Assembly (NCBI GenBank): GCA_017521405.1
Contig: JAFXCP010000025.1
Coordinates: forward strand, 1 to 49,736
Reading direction: 5' to 3'
DNA from: Akkermansia sp.
GTDB lineage: Bacteria > Verrucomicrobiota > Verrucomicrobiia > Verrucomicrobiales > Akkermansiaceae
DNA: 49,736 nt
Made by a program: the position numbers and the translations under genes. Positions 1 through 8,387 of the stretch are shown piece after piece. Below the pieces are notes generated by a model, which saw only the letters and a list, made by a program, of their open reading frames with translations, had not been told where the DNA came from and made no database searches. Numbering within the stretch: position 1 is the first letter of the stretch; every line of letters starts with the position of its first letter.

Positions 1-443
1 GCCTGCCGGCGGTGGGGATGATGCTGTATGCGGGGATTCGGCCGTACGAGGTGGCGCGGCTTACTTGGGATGCGGTGGATTTGGTGCATGGGTATATTGC
101 GCTCCAGCCCCGGCACAGTAAGACGGGTGGTGCGCGGCGGGTGACGATTCACCCGCCGTTGCGGCGTATTTTGGAGGGTGCGGCGGCGTGGGGTGGGGGG
201 CGCATTTGCCCTGCGAGCTGGGGGCGGCATTGGGCGGCGTTGCACCGGGCGGCGGGGTGGGCTTCCCCAGCCCGCCCCTGGCGGCAGGATGTGCTGCGGC
301 ATACTTTTGCGAGTTACCATTTGGGGCATTTTCGCAGTTATTCGGCGCTGCAGTATGAGGTGGGGCACCGGGATGTTTCCTTGCTGCGGACGCGGTATGT
401 GGATTTGCAGGGGGTGCGGGATGTCGAGATGTTTTGGGTGTGA
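1..443 (+). CDS. Tyrosine recombinase, catalytic C-terminal part (5' end outside window)
   Basis: This is the catalytic half of a phage-integrase-family (XerC/D-like) site-specific recombinase. The frame is open to the left edge, so the N-terminal DNA-binding part is missing from the window. Visible motifs are the first catalytic Arg in AGIRPYEVARLTW, a beta-hairpin Lys in HSKTGGARR, the box II element LRHTFASYHL (the usual His of HxxR is Asp here, as DVLR), a GH motif in EVGHRDVSLL, and the nucleophilic Tyr in TRYVDL. The catalytic core therefore looks complete. It is about 97% identical over 408 bp to the copy on the opposite strand at the right edge, but the extreme C-termini differ: this one ends after LQGV with a short tail finishing FWV. 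It converges on the PMP-like gene to its right. A passive integron- or phage-type integrase is possible; no attachment site was recognised. Confidence 0.85.
   Translation, partial: LPAVGMMLYAGIRPYEVARLTWDAVDLVHGYIALQPRHSKTGGARRVTIHPPLRRILEGAAAWGGGRICPASWGRHWAALHRAAGWASPARPWRQDVLRHTFASYHLGHFRSYSALQYEVGHRDVSLLRTRYVDLQGVRDVEMFWV
9..416 (+). repeat. Inverted long repeat, left copy (recombinase core)
   Basis: This 408-bp stretch pairs without gaps with the reverse complement of 49328-49735. By eye there are about 13 mismatches, and the first 119 bp are identical. Similarity stops abruptly after the codons for LQGV, where the two recombinase genes take different 3' ends. Both window edges fall within about 10 bp of the same point of the repeat, as expected for an assembly broken at a multicopy sequence. 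Confidence 0.9.
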
Positions 444-450
444 GCTTTCT

Positions 451-491
451 AAAAAAGAATCGTGCAGGGGGCAAAGGCTCCCTGCACGATT
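451..491 (-). terminator. Rho-independent terminator of the PMP-like gene
   Basis: A perfect 12-bp stem (458-469 with 480-491) closes a 10-nt loop. On the minus strand it is followed by a TTCTTTTTT tract. It lies just past the stop codon of the leftward PMP-like gene. On the plus strand no T tract follows, so it probably does not stop transcription from the recombinase. Confidence 0.85.
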
Positions 492-511
492 GAAGTTGTT
501 GATGGTGCGGC

Positions 512-3500
512 TTAGCTTCTCCTGCGGCGCAGAGCCAGAGCGGCCAGAGCCACGAGGGAAAGCGCGGTGGAGGTGGGCTCGGGAACCGTGTTTACTGTGA
601 AGGAGATAACGGCACCCGCACTGCTTTCGCTCCAAGAATAAGCCGAGGCATAGGATTCCCATGCGGCTTGGGTGATTTGGAAGTTCGGGGTTACATCCTG
701 GGCATTGAAGCCTTGCAGGAGGATATTGAGCGTGTAGCTTTCCTCCTCCGTAACCGGGAGGGAGAGTAAATCGGCATCCAAGGTGAGGGCGGCGCCGGAA
801 GCCAGCGTGAAGCCGAGCAATTGGGAGGTGGTATAGGTGTAGGTGCCGGATTCGGCATCCTGCACAAAGTTTCCGGCTGTGAGCTGCACGGTGTTATTGC
901 TGCCTTGCAGGAGGTGGTAGCCGCTGCCATCGCCCAGCAGGGCGGAGTCGGCATCCAGAGAGACGCCGGAGACATTGGCCATAGTGCCGGAAAGTGCGGC
1001 AATCCTCGTGTTGGCAAAGTCGATATTGCTGATGGTGTAGCTTGCCGGGGTATCGGCAAGGGCATCGGTGTCTGCGCTCAGCAGGGCCACGATGGCCGTC
1101 TCCTCTCCCAGCACAATGGCGGCGTTTTTAATGCTGCCTCGGGTGGCGGTGGTATCGCCGCTGTGCAGAGCCAGCGCAGAATCGGTCACATCCACAGCGG
1201 AGATGTTTGCCGAGCAGCCGGTGGCCGAGCTGATGGAAATGCGGGCGGAGCTATTCTCCGCCTGAGCAATCAGGGTGGACTCGTTGCTCAGGCGAATGGA
1301 ATCTGCCTTTACGCCTTTACGGAAGATGGTTTCGTTGCCGGCGTTATCGATTTCCAGATTCATTTGACGTCCGGCTTGAGTGCCCCAAGTGGGGGCATCT
1401 GCCACGGCTCCGTTGAAGATGACTTGGCGATTATTTTCCACCCGGAGGTTGAGGGTGCTGCCCGAGCCGGTGTTTGCCAGGCGAATATCGGTGGCAATTG
1501 TGTCTGCCTCCCCGCTGTAAGTGAGGTTCATCGTGCCGGCGTTGCCCACAATCTGGCCGTTCCAGCGGCTGACATCGCCGGAGAATTCATAGCTGTGCGT
1601 GGTGGTGGCATCGTTGATAAAGTTGACTGCGCCGGCAGAGGAAATATCGCCGGAGAAATGGGTTTTATCCCCCTCATCCGCCGTTGCGATGACTATGGCT
1701 GCGATATTATTGCCGGCGGCCAGAACGAGATTTGCCTCCACGGTGGAGCTGCCGCTTGCCAGACTTCCGCTTACCCCTTGGAGGCGGATGGAGGAATCCC
1801 GGTTGCCCAGTTGCGCCAAATCCAAAGCGTTGATGGCGGTGTAACTGCTATCCGTATCGCCCACATAGACCTCACCCTTCCAGTTATCGGCGGAAAGGGA
1901 GGCCTGCATGGCAGAGGAGTTACCCAGTTGGTAAGTGCCCTCGCCGGTCAGGGTGATGTTGTGGCTCAGACCGGAAATTTGAGTCTGCTTCAGGGCAACT
2001 CCGGCTTGGAGTGCCAAGGTGGAATCCGCCGTGGATTGCAGCGCGACCCCGGAGGACAAATTTTTGGTGAGACGCATGGTGCCGCCGTCCAGAGAGATAT
2101 TTTGGCTGGCGGAGTTTTCAATATCCGTGCCATAGGTAAGGTTCTCGCGCACATGCCACACATTGTCGCTGCCGCTCACCGTCAGGTACAGATTATTACC
2201 CTCCCAGCTCAGGCCGCTTACATTAGCGGGCATGGCACCGGCGCCGTTGTTGGTGGTAAGTACCAGATATTTGCCATCGATAAGATCCCCGGTGTTGATG
2301 CTGAAGTCGGCATTGCCGAAGCCGGAGAGGCTGTTGGTGCTAAGGGCGGCGGTGTTCAGGTTCTCCGCACCCAGAGTCACATTGAAAAGGCTGCCGGCAT
2401 TCAGGCTGAGAACACTGCTGATGGCGTTGCTCCCGGTGGTGGAGAGGGTGCCGCCGCTGCTGATGACGAGGGCTCCGGAAATCTTACCGGAGTTCAGCTC
2501 CGTGGTGGCGCCGGAGGCAGTTGTCAGAGTCGGCGTTTTCAGAATAGCACCATCGGCCACTTCCAGCACACCTCCCTGAATGGTGATAGTCGTATCAAAA
2601 ACACTTGTTTGGGAGGAGGTTACATCGCTATTGCCGCCCAGAGCCTCCAAATCGGTTGCTGCATATTTGCCGGAGAAGGTGATGCGGCCGGCGCCGCCTT
2701 CGTTGAGCTTAGTTACCAGAGAGCCGCCGACATAGACGGAATCGTAGAAGGTGATGCTATCCGTGGCATTCGTGGCGCAGAGCCGCACTTCGTTGGCGGC
2801 CGTGGATTTGGCATAGATACTGCGGAGCAGCCAGCCATTGGTAGCGTTTCCCTCCGCATTGCCTCGGAACTCCACCTGCTTGTTGCCGGAGATGGTAAGG
2901 TGCCCCCCGGCCACGTTCGTATCGAAGTAGATGGCACCGCCTTCTCGGATGGATGCGGCTGTGTTCTCTCCGGCAGTATTATGGCGGAAGAGTAGTTTCT
3001 CGTTGTTGGTGAAGGAGAGGGTGCCGCCCAAGATGACGCCGCCGGCGCCTGTGGCACTGTTGTGGCTGAATTCTACCAAACCATTGCCGGAGATGCTCAC
3101 ATTGGTGGAGCCGGTGCCGGCAAAGACGCCTCCTCCTCCGCATTGGGCATGGTTATCGGTAAAGATGAGTTTGGTGTTGCCGGAGGCTTGGAACTTGGCA
3201 TTGGCACTACCATGGAACACGCCGCCAACACTGGAGCAGTTGCCGGAGAAGCTGATGTTCTCGTTATCATTCAACGCCACGGCAGCATAGGAATTGGCAT
3301 AAAAGACACCGCCGGATTGAGCCGCTGTGGAGGTATCCGTGGTATTGCCGAGGAAATCCAGCTCCGCCAGCCCGGAGAAAGTAAGCTGCGTGTGGGCACT
3401 GCTGGTGCCTTTGTTCAGCATGAAAACGCCGCCGGAGGTGCGGGCATAGTTGTTGTTGAAGCGAACAATGTCGGCGGAGTTGTCCGTGCAGATAAAGTTG

Positions 3501-4174
3501 ACCTTCCCCTTGCCGCCGATGCAGATGGCACCGCCATGGTAGTTGGATTTGTTGCCGGAGAAGGTTGTCAGGTCATTGTTCACGAAATTGGCGTTTAGCA
3601 CATACATGACACCACCCTTGGCGGAAGGTTGGCTGGTGACTTTGTTGTTCAGGAATTGCAGTTCCCCGTTTTCGCTGAAAGTGAGCAGACCGGCACTGCC
3701 GTTATCGTGGTACACCCCGCCGTTCGTGACGGCTGTATTACCCACAAAGGAGACGAGACCATTGCCGCTGATGTCCGTTTGGGCTCCACTGTAAAAGCCC
3801 ATAACACCGCCGACGCCGCTGGTAGCGGTATTGTTGGTGAAGAGCAATGTGTCATTATCTTTCAGGTTGACAACTTTGGAGCCGTCCGGGTTAACAGTGG
3901 CACTCTTGGCGGCAGAGTTATCGAAGAAGTGAACGAGCGTGTTGCCGGTAAGGCTGAAGTCTTTTGTGATGGCCTTATAATAAGGGGATGAGGAGCCCTC
4001 CGCAGAGAGGGTGGAGGAGATGTGAACGGTGTCCTTGTCCGTAATCGCGATATTCCCCGTGGAGGCGTCCTGATAGGGCAGCATATCCGTGGTGGAGGAG
4101 ATGGAAATATCGGTGGCGGAAACAATAGGTGCCAGTAAGGCAACAAACAGGCAGAGGGGAAGATGCGGTTTCAT
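512..4174 (-). CDS. Large exported PMP-like repeat protein with PEP-CTERM tail
   Basis: The 1220-residue product has a Sec signal peptide (MKPHLPLCLFVALLAPIVSA). Residues from about 70 to 450 hold roughly a dozen units combining an FxxN tetrapeptide with GG[AV][IFM], for example FSGN..GGAI, FNNN..GGVF, FTDN..GGVF and FRHN..GGAI. This is the hallmark of chlamydial polymorphic membrane proteins and predicts a right-handed beta-helix. A long Ser/Thr/Asn/Gly-rich beta-rich region follows. The protein ends in VPEP, a hydrophobic helix and RRRRS, a PEP-CTERM sorting signal, where a classical PMP would have an autotransporter barrel. A module near residues 450-560 (LLRSIYA..ITFYDSVY..ITFSG) recurs in the paralogue at 17508-19970. 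It is probably a surface adhesin or structural protein; the ligand is unknown. No exosortase is encoded in the window. Confidence 0.8.
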   Translation of the reverse strand: MKPHLPLCLFVALLAPIVSATDISISSTTDMLPYQDASTGNIAITDKDTVHISSTLSAEGSSSPYYKAITKDFSLTGNTLVHFFDNSAAKSATVNPDGSKVVNLKDNDTLLFTNNTATSGVGGVMGFYSGAQTDISGNGLVSFVGNTAVTNGGVYHDNGSAGLLTFSENGELQFLNNKVTSQPSAKGGVMYVLNANFVNNDLTTFSGNKSNYHGGAICIGGKGKVNFICTDNSADIVRFNNNYARTSGGVFMLNKGTSSAHTQLTFSGLAELDFLGNTTDTSTAAQSGGVFYANSYAAVALNDNENISFSGNCSSVGGVFHGSANAKFQASGNTKLIFTDNHAQCGGGGVFAGTGSTNVSISGNGLVEFSHNSATGAGGVILGGTLSFTNNEKLLFRHNTAGENTAASIREGGAIYFDTNVAGGHLTISGNKQVEFRGNAEGNATNGWLLRSIYAKSTAANEVRLCATNATDSITFYDSVYVGGSLVTKLNEGGAGRITFSGKYAATDLEALGGNSDVTSSQTSVFDTTITIQGGVLEVADGAILKTPTLTTASGATTELNSGKISGALVISSGGTLSTTGSNAISSVLSLNAGSLFNVTLGAENLNTAALSTNSLSGFGNADFSINTGDLIDGKYLVLTTNNGAGAMPANVSGLSWEGNNLYLTVSGSDNVWHVRENLTYGTDIENSASQNISLDGGTMRLTKNLSSGVALQSTADSTLALQAGVALKQTQISGLSHNITLTGEGTYQLGNSSAMQASLSADNWKGEVYVGDTDSSYTAINALDLAQLGNRDSSIRLQGVSGSLASGSSTVEANLVLAAGNNIAAIVIATADEGDKTHFSGDISSAGAVNFINDATTTHSYEFSGDVSRWNGQIVGNAGTMNLTYSGEADTIATDIRLANTGSGSTLNLRVENNRQVIFNGAVADAPTWGTQAGRQMNLEIDNAGNETIFRKGVKADSIRLSNESTLIAQAENSSARISISSATGCSANISAVDVTDSALALHSGDTTATRGSIKNAAIVLGEETAIVALLSADTDALADTPASYTISNIDFANTRIAALSGTMANVSGVSLDADSALLGDGSGYHLLQGSNNTVQLTAGNFVQDAESGTYTYTTSQLLGFTLASGAALTLDADLLSLPVTEEESYTLNILLQGFNAQDVTPNFQITQAAWESYASAYSWSESSAGAVISFTVNTVPEPTSTALSLVALAALALRRRRS

Positions 4175-4221
4175 GATGAGGGAAATGATTTATGGCGAAA
4201 GAAATGCGCCATTGGCCGATA

Positions 4222-4250
4222 CTACTAGCAGAGTCATCTGCAGATGTCAA
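4222..4250 (-). promoter_or_regulatory. Sigma-70-type promoter of the PMP-like gene
   Basis: On the minus strand TTGACA (4245-4250) is followed after 17 bp by TAGTAG (4222-4227). The predicted start is about 40 nt before the ATG at 4174, so this transcript has a real 5' leader, unlike many others here. No Shine-Dalgarno sequence is evident before the ATG. Confidence 0.6.
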
Positions 4251-4315
4251 TAAGATATTGAGTCCATTCCCCTTTTAGGTGGAATGCAGCTTGATTTTCG
4301 AATGGGTGCCGTGCT

Positions 4316-5050
4316 TCAGCGGTGGCGGCACAGGTACAGCCATGCCAGTATCCCTTGGCAGAGCAGTGTGCCCGCCATAATGCAGGCCGCAGGCCGGGGA
4401 TTCTCCGCTACGGCGGAGAGCCTAAGCACAAAATACCCCGTAAGTATGGCTCCGGCAACCAGAAGAAGAAGACCGACCACCCGGCGGCGGGGAAAGAAAA
4501 GTCCGCCCGCTGTGAGCAGGAGCGCTGCACATATGAACTCCGCCTCGGCATCTGCATAGAGCCAGCCCGGCACCAGCAGCGCAGTAAGGGCTGCAAGCAC
4601 GCAGAAGCACCCTGCCGCAGGATGGCACCGGCGGGATACAAAACGGCAGGCCACCAGCAGCACGAGGCTGCCATTCACCATGTAGGGCAGGGGGATGGGG
4701 AGGGGCGCCGGCTCGGGTAGAATGTAACCCAGCCCGGAGAAGCAGCAGGCCAGCAGCGGCCACCCGCACCACAGACCGCAGCCGGCAGCTCTATCGACCG
4801 CCGGGGCACTATACCTGCCCAGCATGCGGAGCCCTTGCCATATTTGGCAGCCGGCGCCGGCCAGTACCGCTGTCAGAGCCGCAGCCGCTACCCCTGTGGG
4901 GAGCTGTCCCCGCAGTTCCCAGAAGGTGAATCCCCCCGGCAGTGTGGTGCCGGAGAATGGGGTGGCCACGGCTGCGGAGCGCAGTAGGGATTGCACAATA
5001 AGGAGGAAAAAGACAAGGGCGAGTAGGAAGATGCGGTGGCGATTCATCAT
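4316..5050 (-). CDS. Polytopic membrane protein of unknown function
   Basis: The 244-residue product is not recognised. It begins with a hydrophobic helix (FLLALVFFLLIVQSLL) after a short basic stretch and contains about seven predicted membrane segments, with short Pro-rich and Arg-rich loops. It has several Cys residues (e.g. LLACCFSGLGY) but no CxxC redox motif. The start could be either of two adjacent ATG codons (5050 or 5047). It lies between the PMP-like gene, transcribed in the same direction downstream, and a divergent membrane fusion protein gene upstream. Nothing in the context assigns a role. Confidence 0.65.
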   Translation of the reverse strand: MMNRHRIFLLALVFFLLIVQSLLRSAAVATPFSGTTLPGGFTFWELRGQLPTGVAAAALTAVLAGAGCQIWQGLRMLGRYSAPAVDRAAGCGLWCGWPLLACCFSGLGYILPEPAPLPIPLPYMVNGSLVLLVACRFVSRRCHPAAGCFCVLAALTALLVPGWLYADAEAEFICAALLLTAGGLFFPRRRVVGLLLLVAGAILTGYFVLRLSAVAENPRPAACIMAGTLLCQGILAWLYLCRHR

Positions 5051-5064
5051 GGCGGCTCAGCCCG

Positions 5065-5093
5065 ATAGTACCATGATAGGCGGGCGAGTACAA
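5065..5093 (-). promoter_or_regulatory. Promoter of the membrane protein gene at 4316-5050
   Basis: Minus-strand TTGTAC (5088-5093), a 17-bp spacer, and TACTAT (5065-5070), with 14 nt to the ATG. The predicted untranslated leader is only about 7 nt. Confidence 0.45.
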
Positions 5094-5151
5094 GAGAGAA
5101 AGCATAACTGCTTTTGAGCCACGAGGGGCAAAGGAATGTCCCAAGAGTACT

Positions 5152-6267
5152 ATGCGTTGCCCTGTATTTGCGATATTGCTGTTTACCTGCCTGCTGAGTT
5201 CCTGCCGGGAGGAAAGCCCCATGGCACCGGTGCTCCCGGAATATCTGGTGGGGGTAGCGCATCCCCGGCAGGGTAACGTGGCTGTTTACCGGGAGTGGGT
5301 GGGGCTGCTGGAGGGGCTTGTTTCCGCACAAGTGTTGCCTCAAGTCAGCGGCTACATCAGTCAGCGTCTTTTTGTGAATGGGCAGGCAGTTCATGCGGGG
5401 CAGGCGTTGTACCGGATAGAGGCTACCCGTTACCGCCAGCAGTTGGAGCATGCCCGCCAGCAGGAGGCGGAGGCTGCCGCCACAGCGCAGGAAGCCCAGC
5501 AGAATGTGGAATACTACCGCCCCTTGGTCAAAACGGGCTCCATTTCCCGGCAGCAGTATACGGATGCTCTGGCTCATGCCCAGGCCACGCAGGCTGCTCT
5601 GGCAGCAGCTCGCGCAAATGTATCGCTGGCACGTACAAACGTGGCCTATTGTACTCTCGTATCTCCTGTGGATGGGCTGGTGGGCTTTGCCCAAGCGGAT
5701 GTGGGAAGCTATGTATCCCCCCAAGGGGCGCCACTTGTGCTGGTGAATCAGGTGAATCCTATTCGCGTGGTCTTCGCCGTGAGCGAGCAGGATTGGCTCG
5801 ACCGGGGCGGGGAGGGCGGTAGCCTGCATCCCGGGGCGGAGGCAGAGCTTATTCTGCCTAATGGAAAGCATTACAGCTATCCTGCCGTGGTGCAGGGCGT
5901 GGATAATACTGTTTCCTCCACCACCGGCACCCTTATGATGGATGCCCGAACGCCTAATCCGGCGGGGGTGCTGCGCCCGGGGATGTTCGTGCTGGTGCGG
6001 GCACGTGTGGCGGAGCGGAAGGACGCTTTGCTGGTGCCGGAATCCGCTGTGGTAAGTATGCAGGGTAAAACGATGCTGCTGCTGGTGGGGGCAGGTGGAC
6101 GCCCGCAGTTGCTCTCCGTGGAGGTGGGGCCTCGCCAAGGGGGATTGGTGAGTGTGCAGGGCGCGGGGCTCTCCCCATCCAGCCGCATTATTATCCGGGG
6201 CACGCAGCAGGGGCTGATGGCGGCTTCCGGGCGGGCGCGTCTTCGCACGGAAACGCTGAGTTTCTGA
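5152..6267 (+). CDS. RND-type efflux membrane fusion lipoprotein (AcrA/HlyD family)
   Basis: The 371-residue periplasmic adaptor would link an inner-membrane pump to an outer-membrane channel. A signal peptide ends in a lipobox (LLSSC, Cys at about residue 20), so it should be lipid-anchored. The order is that of the family: a first biotinyl-lipoyl half with PQVSGYISQRLFVNGQAV, an Ala/Gln-rich alpha-hairpin (about residues 85-150), a second lipoyl half with SPVDGLVGFAQADVGSYV, then a beta-barrel domain starting NPIRVVFAVSEQDW. Length is close to that of AcrA. No pump or outer-membrane factor gene adjoins it, so it is an orphan in this window; it might serve the RND pump encoded at 43730-46984, but that is only a guess. 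No convincing promoter was seen upstream. Confidence 0.85.
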   Translation: MRCPVFAILLFTCLLSSCREESPMAPVLPEYLVGVAHPRQGNVAVYREWVGLLEGLVSAQVLPQVSGYISQRLFVNGQAVHAGQALYRIEATRYRQQLEHARQQEAEAAATAQEAQQNVEYYRPLVKTGSISRQQYTDALAHAQATQAALAAARANVSLARTNVAYCTLVSPVDGLVGFAQADVGSYVSPQGAPLVLVNQVNPIRVVFAVSEQDWLDRGGEGGSLHPGAEAELILPNGKHYSYPAVVQGVDNTVSSTTGTLMMDARTPNPAGVLRPGMFVLVRARVAERKDALLVPESAVVSMQGKTMLLLVGAGGRPQLLSVEVGPRQGGLVSVQGAGLSPSSRIIIRGTQQGLMAASGRARLRTETLSF

Positions 6268-6303
6268 AAATCCATGAAAAGCATGTTAATGCCTCATGTT
6301 GGG

Positions 6304-6332
6304 TTGACACGGGATAAACAGGTCGCTAGAAT
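6304..6332 (+). promoter_or_regulatory. Near-consensus promoter of the alpha/beta-hydrolase gene
   Basis: TTGACA (6304-6309), 17-bp spacer, TAGAAT (6327-6332), then only 8 nt to the ATG at 6341. The predicted transcription start is within 1-2 nt of the start codon. Those 8 nt contain GGAGG, but most of it would lie outside the mRNA. Confidence 0.75.
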
Positions 6333-6340
6333 GGAGGCGA

Positions 6341-8008
6341 ATGAGCAAGTTGTTACCGTATTTGTGCCTCGTGTTGTTGATGGTGGGCTGTTCCACGCCA
6401 TTGGTGCCGGAGGCTCGGTTGCCGGAATTACCCCGGGCGGAGATGCCCGACCGGCTACTGCTGGAATGCTTGCGTGCGGATTGGCAGATTTTGGGACGCC
6501 GGGATGTTTCCGATAAGGCTCGTGCCCGGGCACAGCATCGTTACAATGATAATTTGCTCGTTCTTTTGCGCCGCATGCGTTATGATGCGACTCACGATGC
6601 CGATGGCCAAGTGGCCGGGGAGAAACAAGGGGTGCAGGTGCACCACCAGTTTATGAGGAAGGAATTGCCCCTCCATGTGGTGTACGATGATATGATTCCG
6701 GCGGCGGATGTGGAGCTGGATGCTTTGAAGGAGCGCTATACCATCTCCGGCTTAGGGGTACCCATGGTGGGCATTGTCCCCTCCCGCAAGCTGCCCCGAA
6801 ATCTGAAGGATGCTTTCCCGGTGGCCACGCGCGGCACTGTATCCTCCGTTACCGCAGTGCTGCAATTTCCCAAGGCCGGCCCGCCGGAGCTGCTGCTTAA
6901 CCTGCGGCACCGTACGGAGAATATCCGAGTGGGTGCCATGCAGTACCGATTGGCGGGGGATGTATCCGCCGCTTTGGAAGTGTACTGGGATTTAACCCGG
7001 CTTAAGGATGACCGCATGCTGGGACTCTTGAACCCGCAGGAGCTGCGTGATACAACGGGACTGAGCTGTATCGAAACCTACGACCCGAATAAAATACCGG
7101 TGATTCTGACGCATGGACTCATGTCCTCCGCCGGTACTTTTGATAATTTGGTGAACCGTTTGCTTTCCCACGAGGAAATTCGCCGCAATTACCAATTTTG
7201 GTATTTCAACTATTCCTCCGGGGTGGCGTGGACGCAAATTGCCCGCCGTTATCGCGATGCGTTGGCGCAGGTGAGAGAGCGTGTGGACCCGGAGCATCGT
7301 AACCCGAATTGGGAGCGCATGGTAGTGGTGGGGCATTCCATGGGCGGGCTTATTACCCATTATAGCCAGTGCGAGGAGCCGTGGAACATCCTCAAAGGAG
7401 CCACCGGGCTGAATCAGCGCCGCTTAGCGGCTTATTTGGATGCCAAATATGTGGACACTCCTTTTGCGGACGTGCGAATGGAGACCCTTCGGCGCGATTA
7501 TTTTTTCCGCCCGGTGCAGGCGGGATTGGTGGTATACATGGCAACTCCGCATCGCGGAGCCCCCATGGCTCGCTATCGTATTGTGGAGCTTTTTACCCGC
7601 ATGGTTAAACTGCCGCAGACTCTTGTGCAGGAAGCCATCAACATTACCACCTTACAGCAGGATATGCTCTTGCTTAACCCCGGCAACGCCTTGGCTTGGT
7701 TTACCAGCGTAAATCAGCTGGCACCGGATAGCTACTCCATTAGCGGTTTGCAGAGGTTGAAGGTGCGCTCTGCCCGTACGCATTCCATTATCGGTGACCG
7801 AGGGGAAGGGAACAGCCCGCAAAGCTCGGATGGTGTGGTGCCGTACTGGTCCAGCCACATTGCTTGGGGTACGGAAAGTATCGTCCCGGCAGATCACTCC
7901 GTGCAGGATGTGCCGGAGACTGCGGAGGATATGCGTGTGCTGCTGCTCGATTACAGCCGCCGGAATCCGGCGGTACATATCAGGCGTCGGGATGGAGTCC
8001 GCTGGTAG
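6341..8008 (+). CDS. Alpha/beta-hydrolase (lipase/esterase-like) lipoprotein
   Basis: The 555-residue product has a signal peptide with lipobox (LLMVGC, Cys about residue 17). An N-terminal extension of about 240 residues of unknown fold precedes an alpha/beta-hydrolase core that opens with PVILTHGLMSSAGTFDNL (oxyanion-hole region). The nucleophile elbow is GHSMGG with Ser at about residue 333. Downstream, SDGVVPYWSSH and ADHSVQD supply plausible acid and His residues, arranged as in bacterial lipases and PGAP1-like hydrolases. It probably cleaves an ester of a lipid or polymer at the cell surface or in the periplasm; the substrate is not evident. The gene ends 29 bp inside the convergent thioesterase gene. 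The start is supported by the strong promoter 8 nt upstream. Confidence 0.8.
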   Translation: MSKLLPYLCLVLLMVGCSTPLVPEARLPELPRAEMPDRLLLECLRADWQILGRRDVSDKARARAQHRYNDNLLVLLRRMRYDATHDADGQVAGEKQGVQVHHQFMRKELPLHVVYDDMIPAADVELDALKERYTISGLGVPMVGIVPSRKLPRNLKDAFPVATRGTVSSVTAVLQFPKAGPPELLLNLRHRTENIRVGAMQYRLAGDVSAALEVYWDLTRLKDDRMLGLLNPQELRDTTGLSCIETYDPNKIPVILTHGLMSSAGTFDNLVNRLLSHEEIRRNYQFWYFNYSSGVAWTQIARRYRDALAQVRERVDPEHRNPNWERMVVVGHSMGGLITHYSQCEEPWNILKGATGLNQRRLAAYLDAKYVDTPFADVRMETLRRDYFFRPVQAGLVVYMATPHRGAPMARYRIVELFTRMVKLPQTLVQEAINITTLQQDMLLLNPGNALAWFTSVNQLAPDSYSISGLQRLKVRSARTHSIIGDRGEGNSPQSSDGVVPYWSSHIAWGTESIVPADHSVQDVPETAEDMRVLLLDYSRRNPAVHIRRRDGVRW

Positions 8009-8387
8009 CAAATCGAGTAGCCTCCTCCTGCGAGAAAGGAGCCGGGCTGCCATCCGCCGCATGGCGCCGGGCTACAATGTGCCGTACTGTGGCGCAAAGC
8101 CCTTTGGCCCCATGAATGCGGAACTCCCAGTGCAGGGAGCTGCGCCCTAATTTCAGCAGATACGGTTGCACCAGTACTTCCTCAAAAAAATGCAAGGGGG
8201 CGGAAAAATCCGCTTCCACATGCACCCGGGGGTAGAGATAGCCCTCCTCCGGAAAGGATTTATCCAGCAGGTGTAGTGCGTGGGTTTCCGCTTCCTCCGC
8301 CAAGTGGAAGTATTGGGCATAGTGGACAATGCCTGCGGCATCCGTCTCGTGGAAAGCGATGCGGCGTTTGTAGGAAAAATCATTCAT
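7980..8387 (-). CDS. Acyl-CoA thioesterase, YbgC/4-hydroxybenzoyl-CoA thioesterase family (hotdog fold)
   Basis: The 135-residue cytoplasmic enzyme is the usual length for a single hotdog domain. The N-terminal motif FHETDAAGIVHYAQYF matches the family active-site signature, with the catalytic-type Asp at residue 16. VEADFSAPLHFFEEV and LGRSSLHWEFRI follow the expected beta-strand pattern. YbgC is normally linked to tol-pal genes, which are not seen here. The ATG overlaps the stop codon of the upstream membrane protein gene (TAATG), so translation is probably coupled. Its last 29 bp overlap the convergent hydrolase gene. The precise acyl-CoA substrate cannot be inferred. Confidence 0.85.
   Translation of the reverse strand: MNDFSYKRRIAFHETDAAGIVHYAQYFHLAEEAETHALHLLDKSFPEEGYLYPRVHVEADFSAPLHFFEEVLVQPYLLKLGRSSLHWEFRIHGAKGLCATVRHIVARRHAADGSPAPFSQEEATRFATSGLHPDA

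Noticed and set aside
821-2995. Long open frame antisense to the PMP-like gene
   Set aside because: It is a shadow of the repetitive, GC-rich coding strand; it lacks a promoter, a signal peptide or any recognisable domain.
4260-4300. Terminator of the membrane protein gene at 4316-5050
   Set aside because: CATTCC/GGAATG arms can pair, but the stem is short and no T tract follows on the minus strand.
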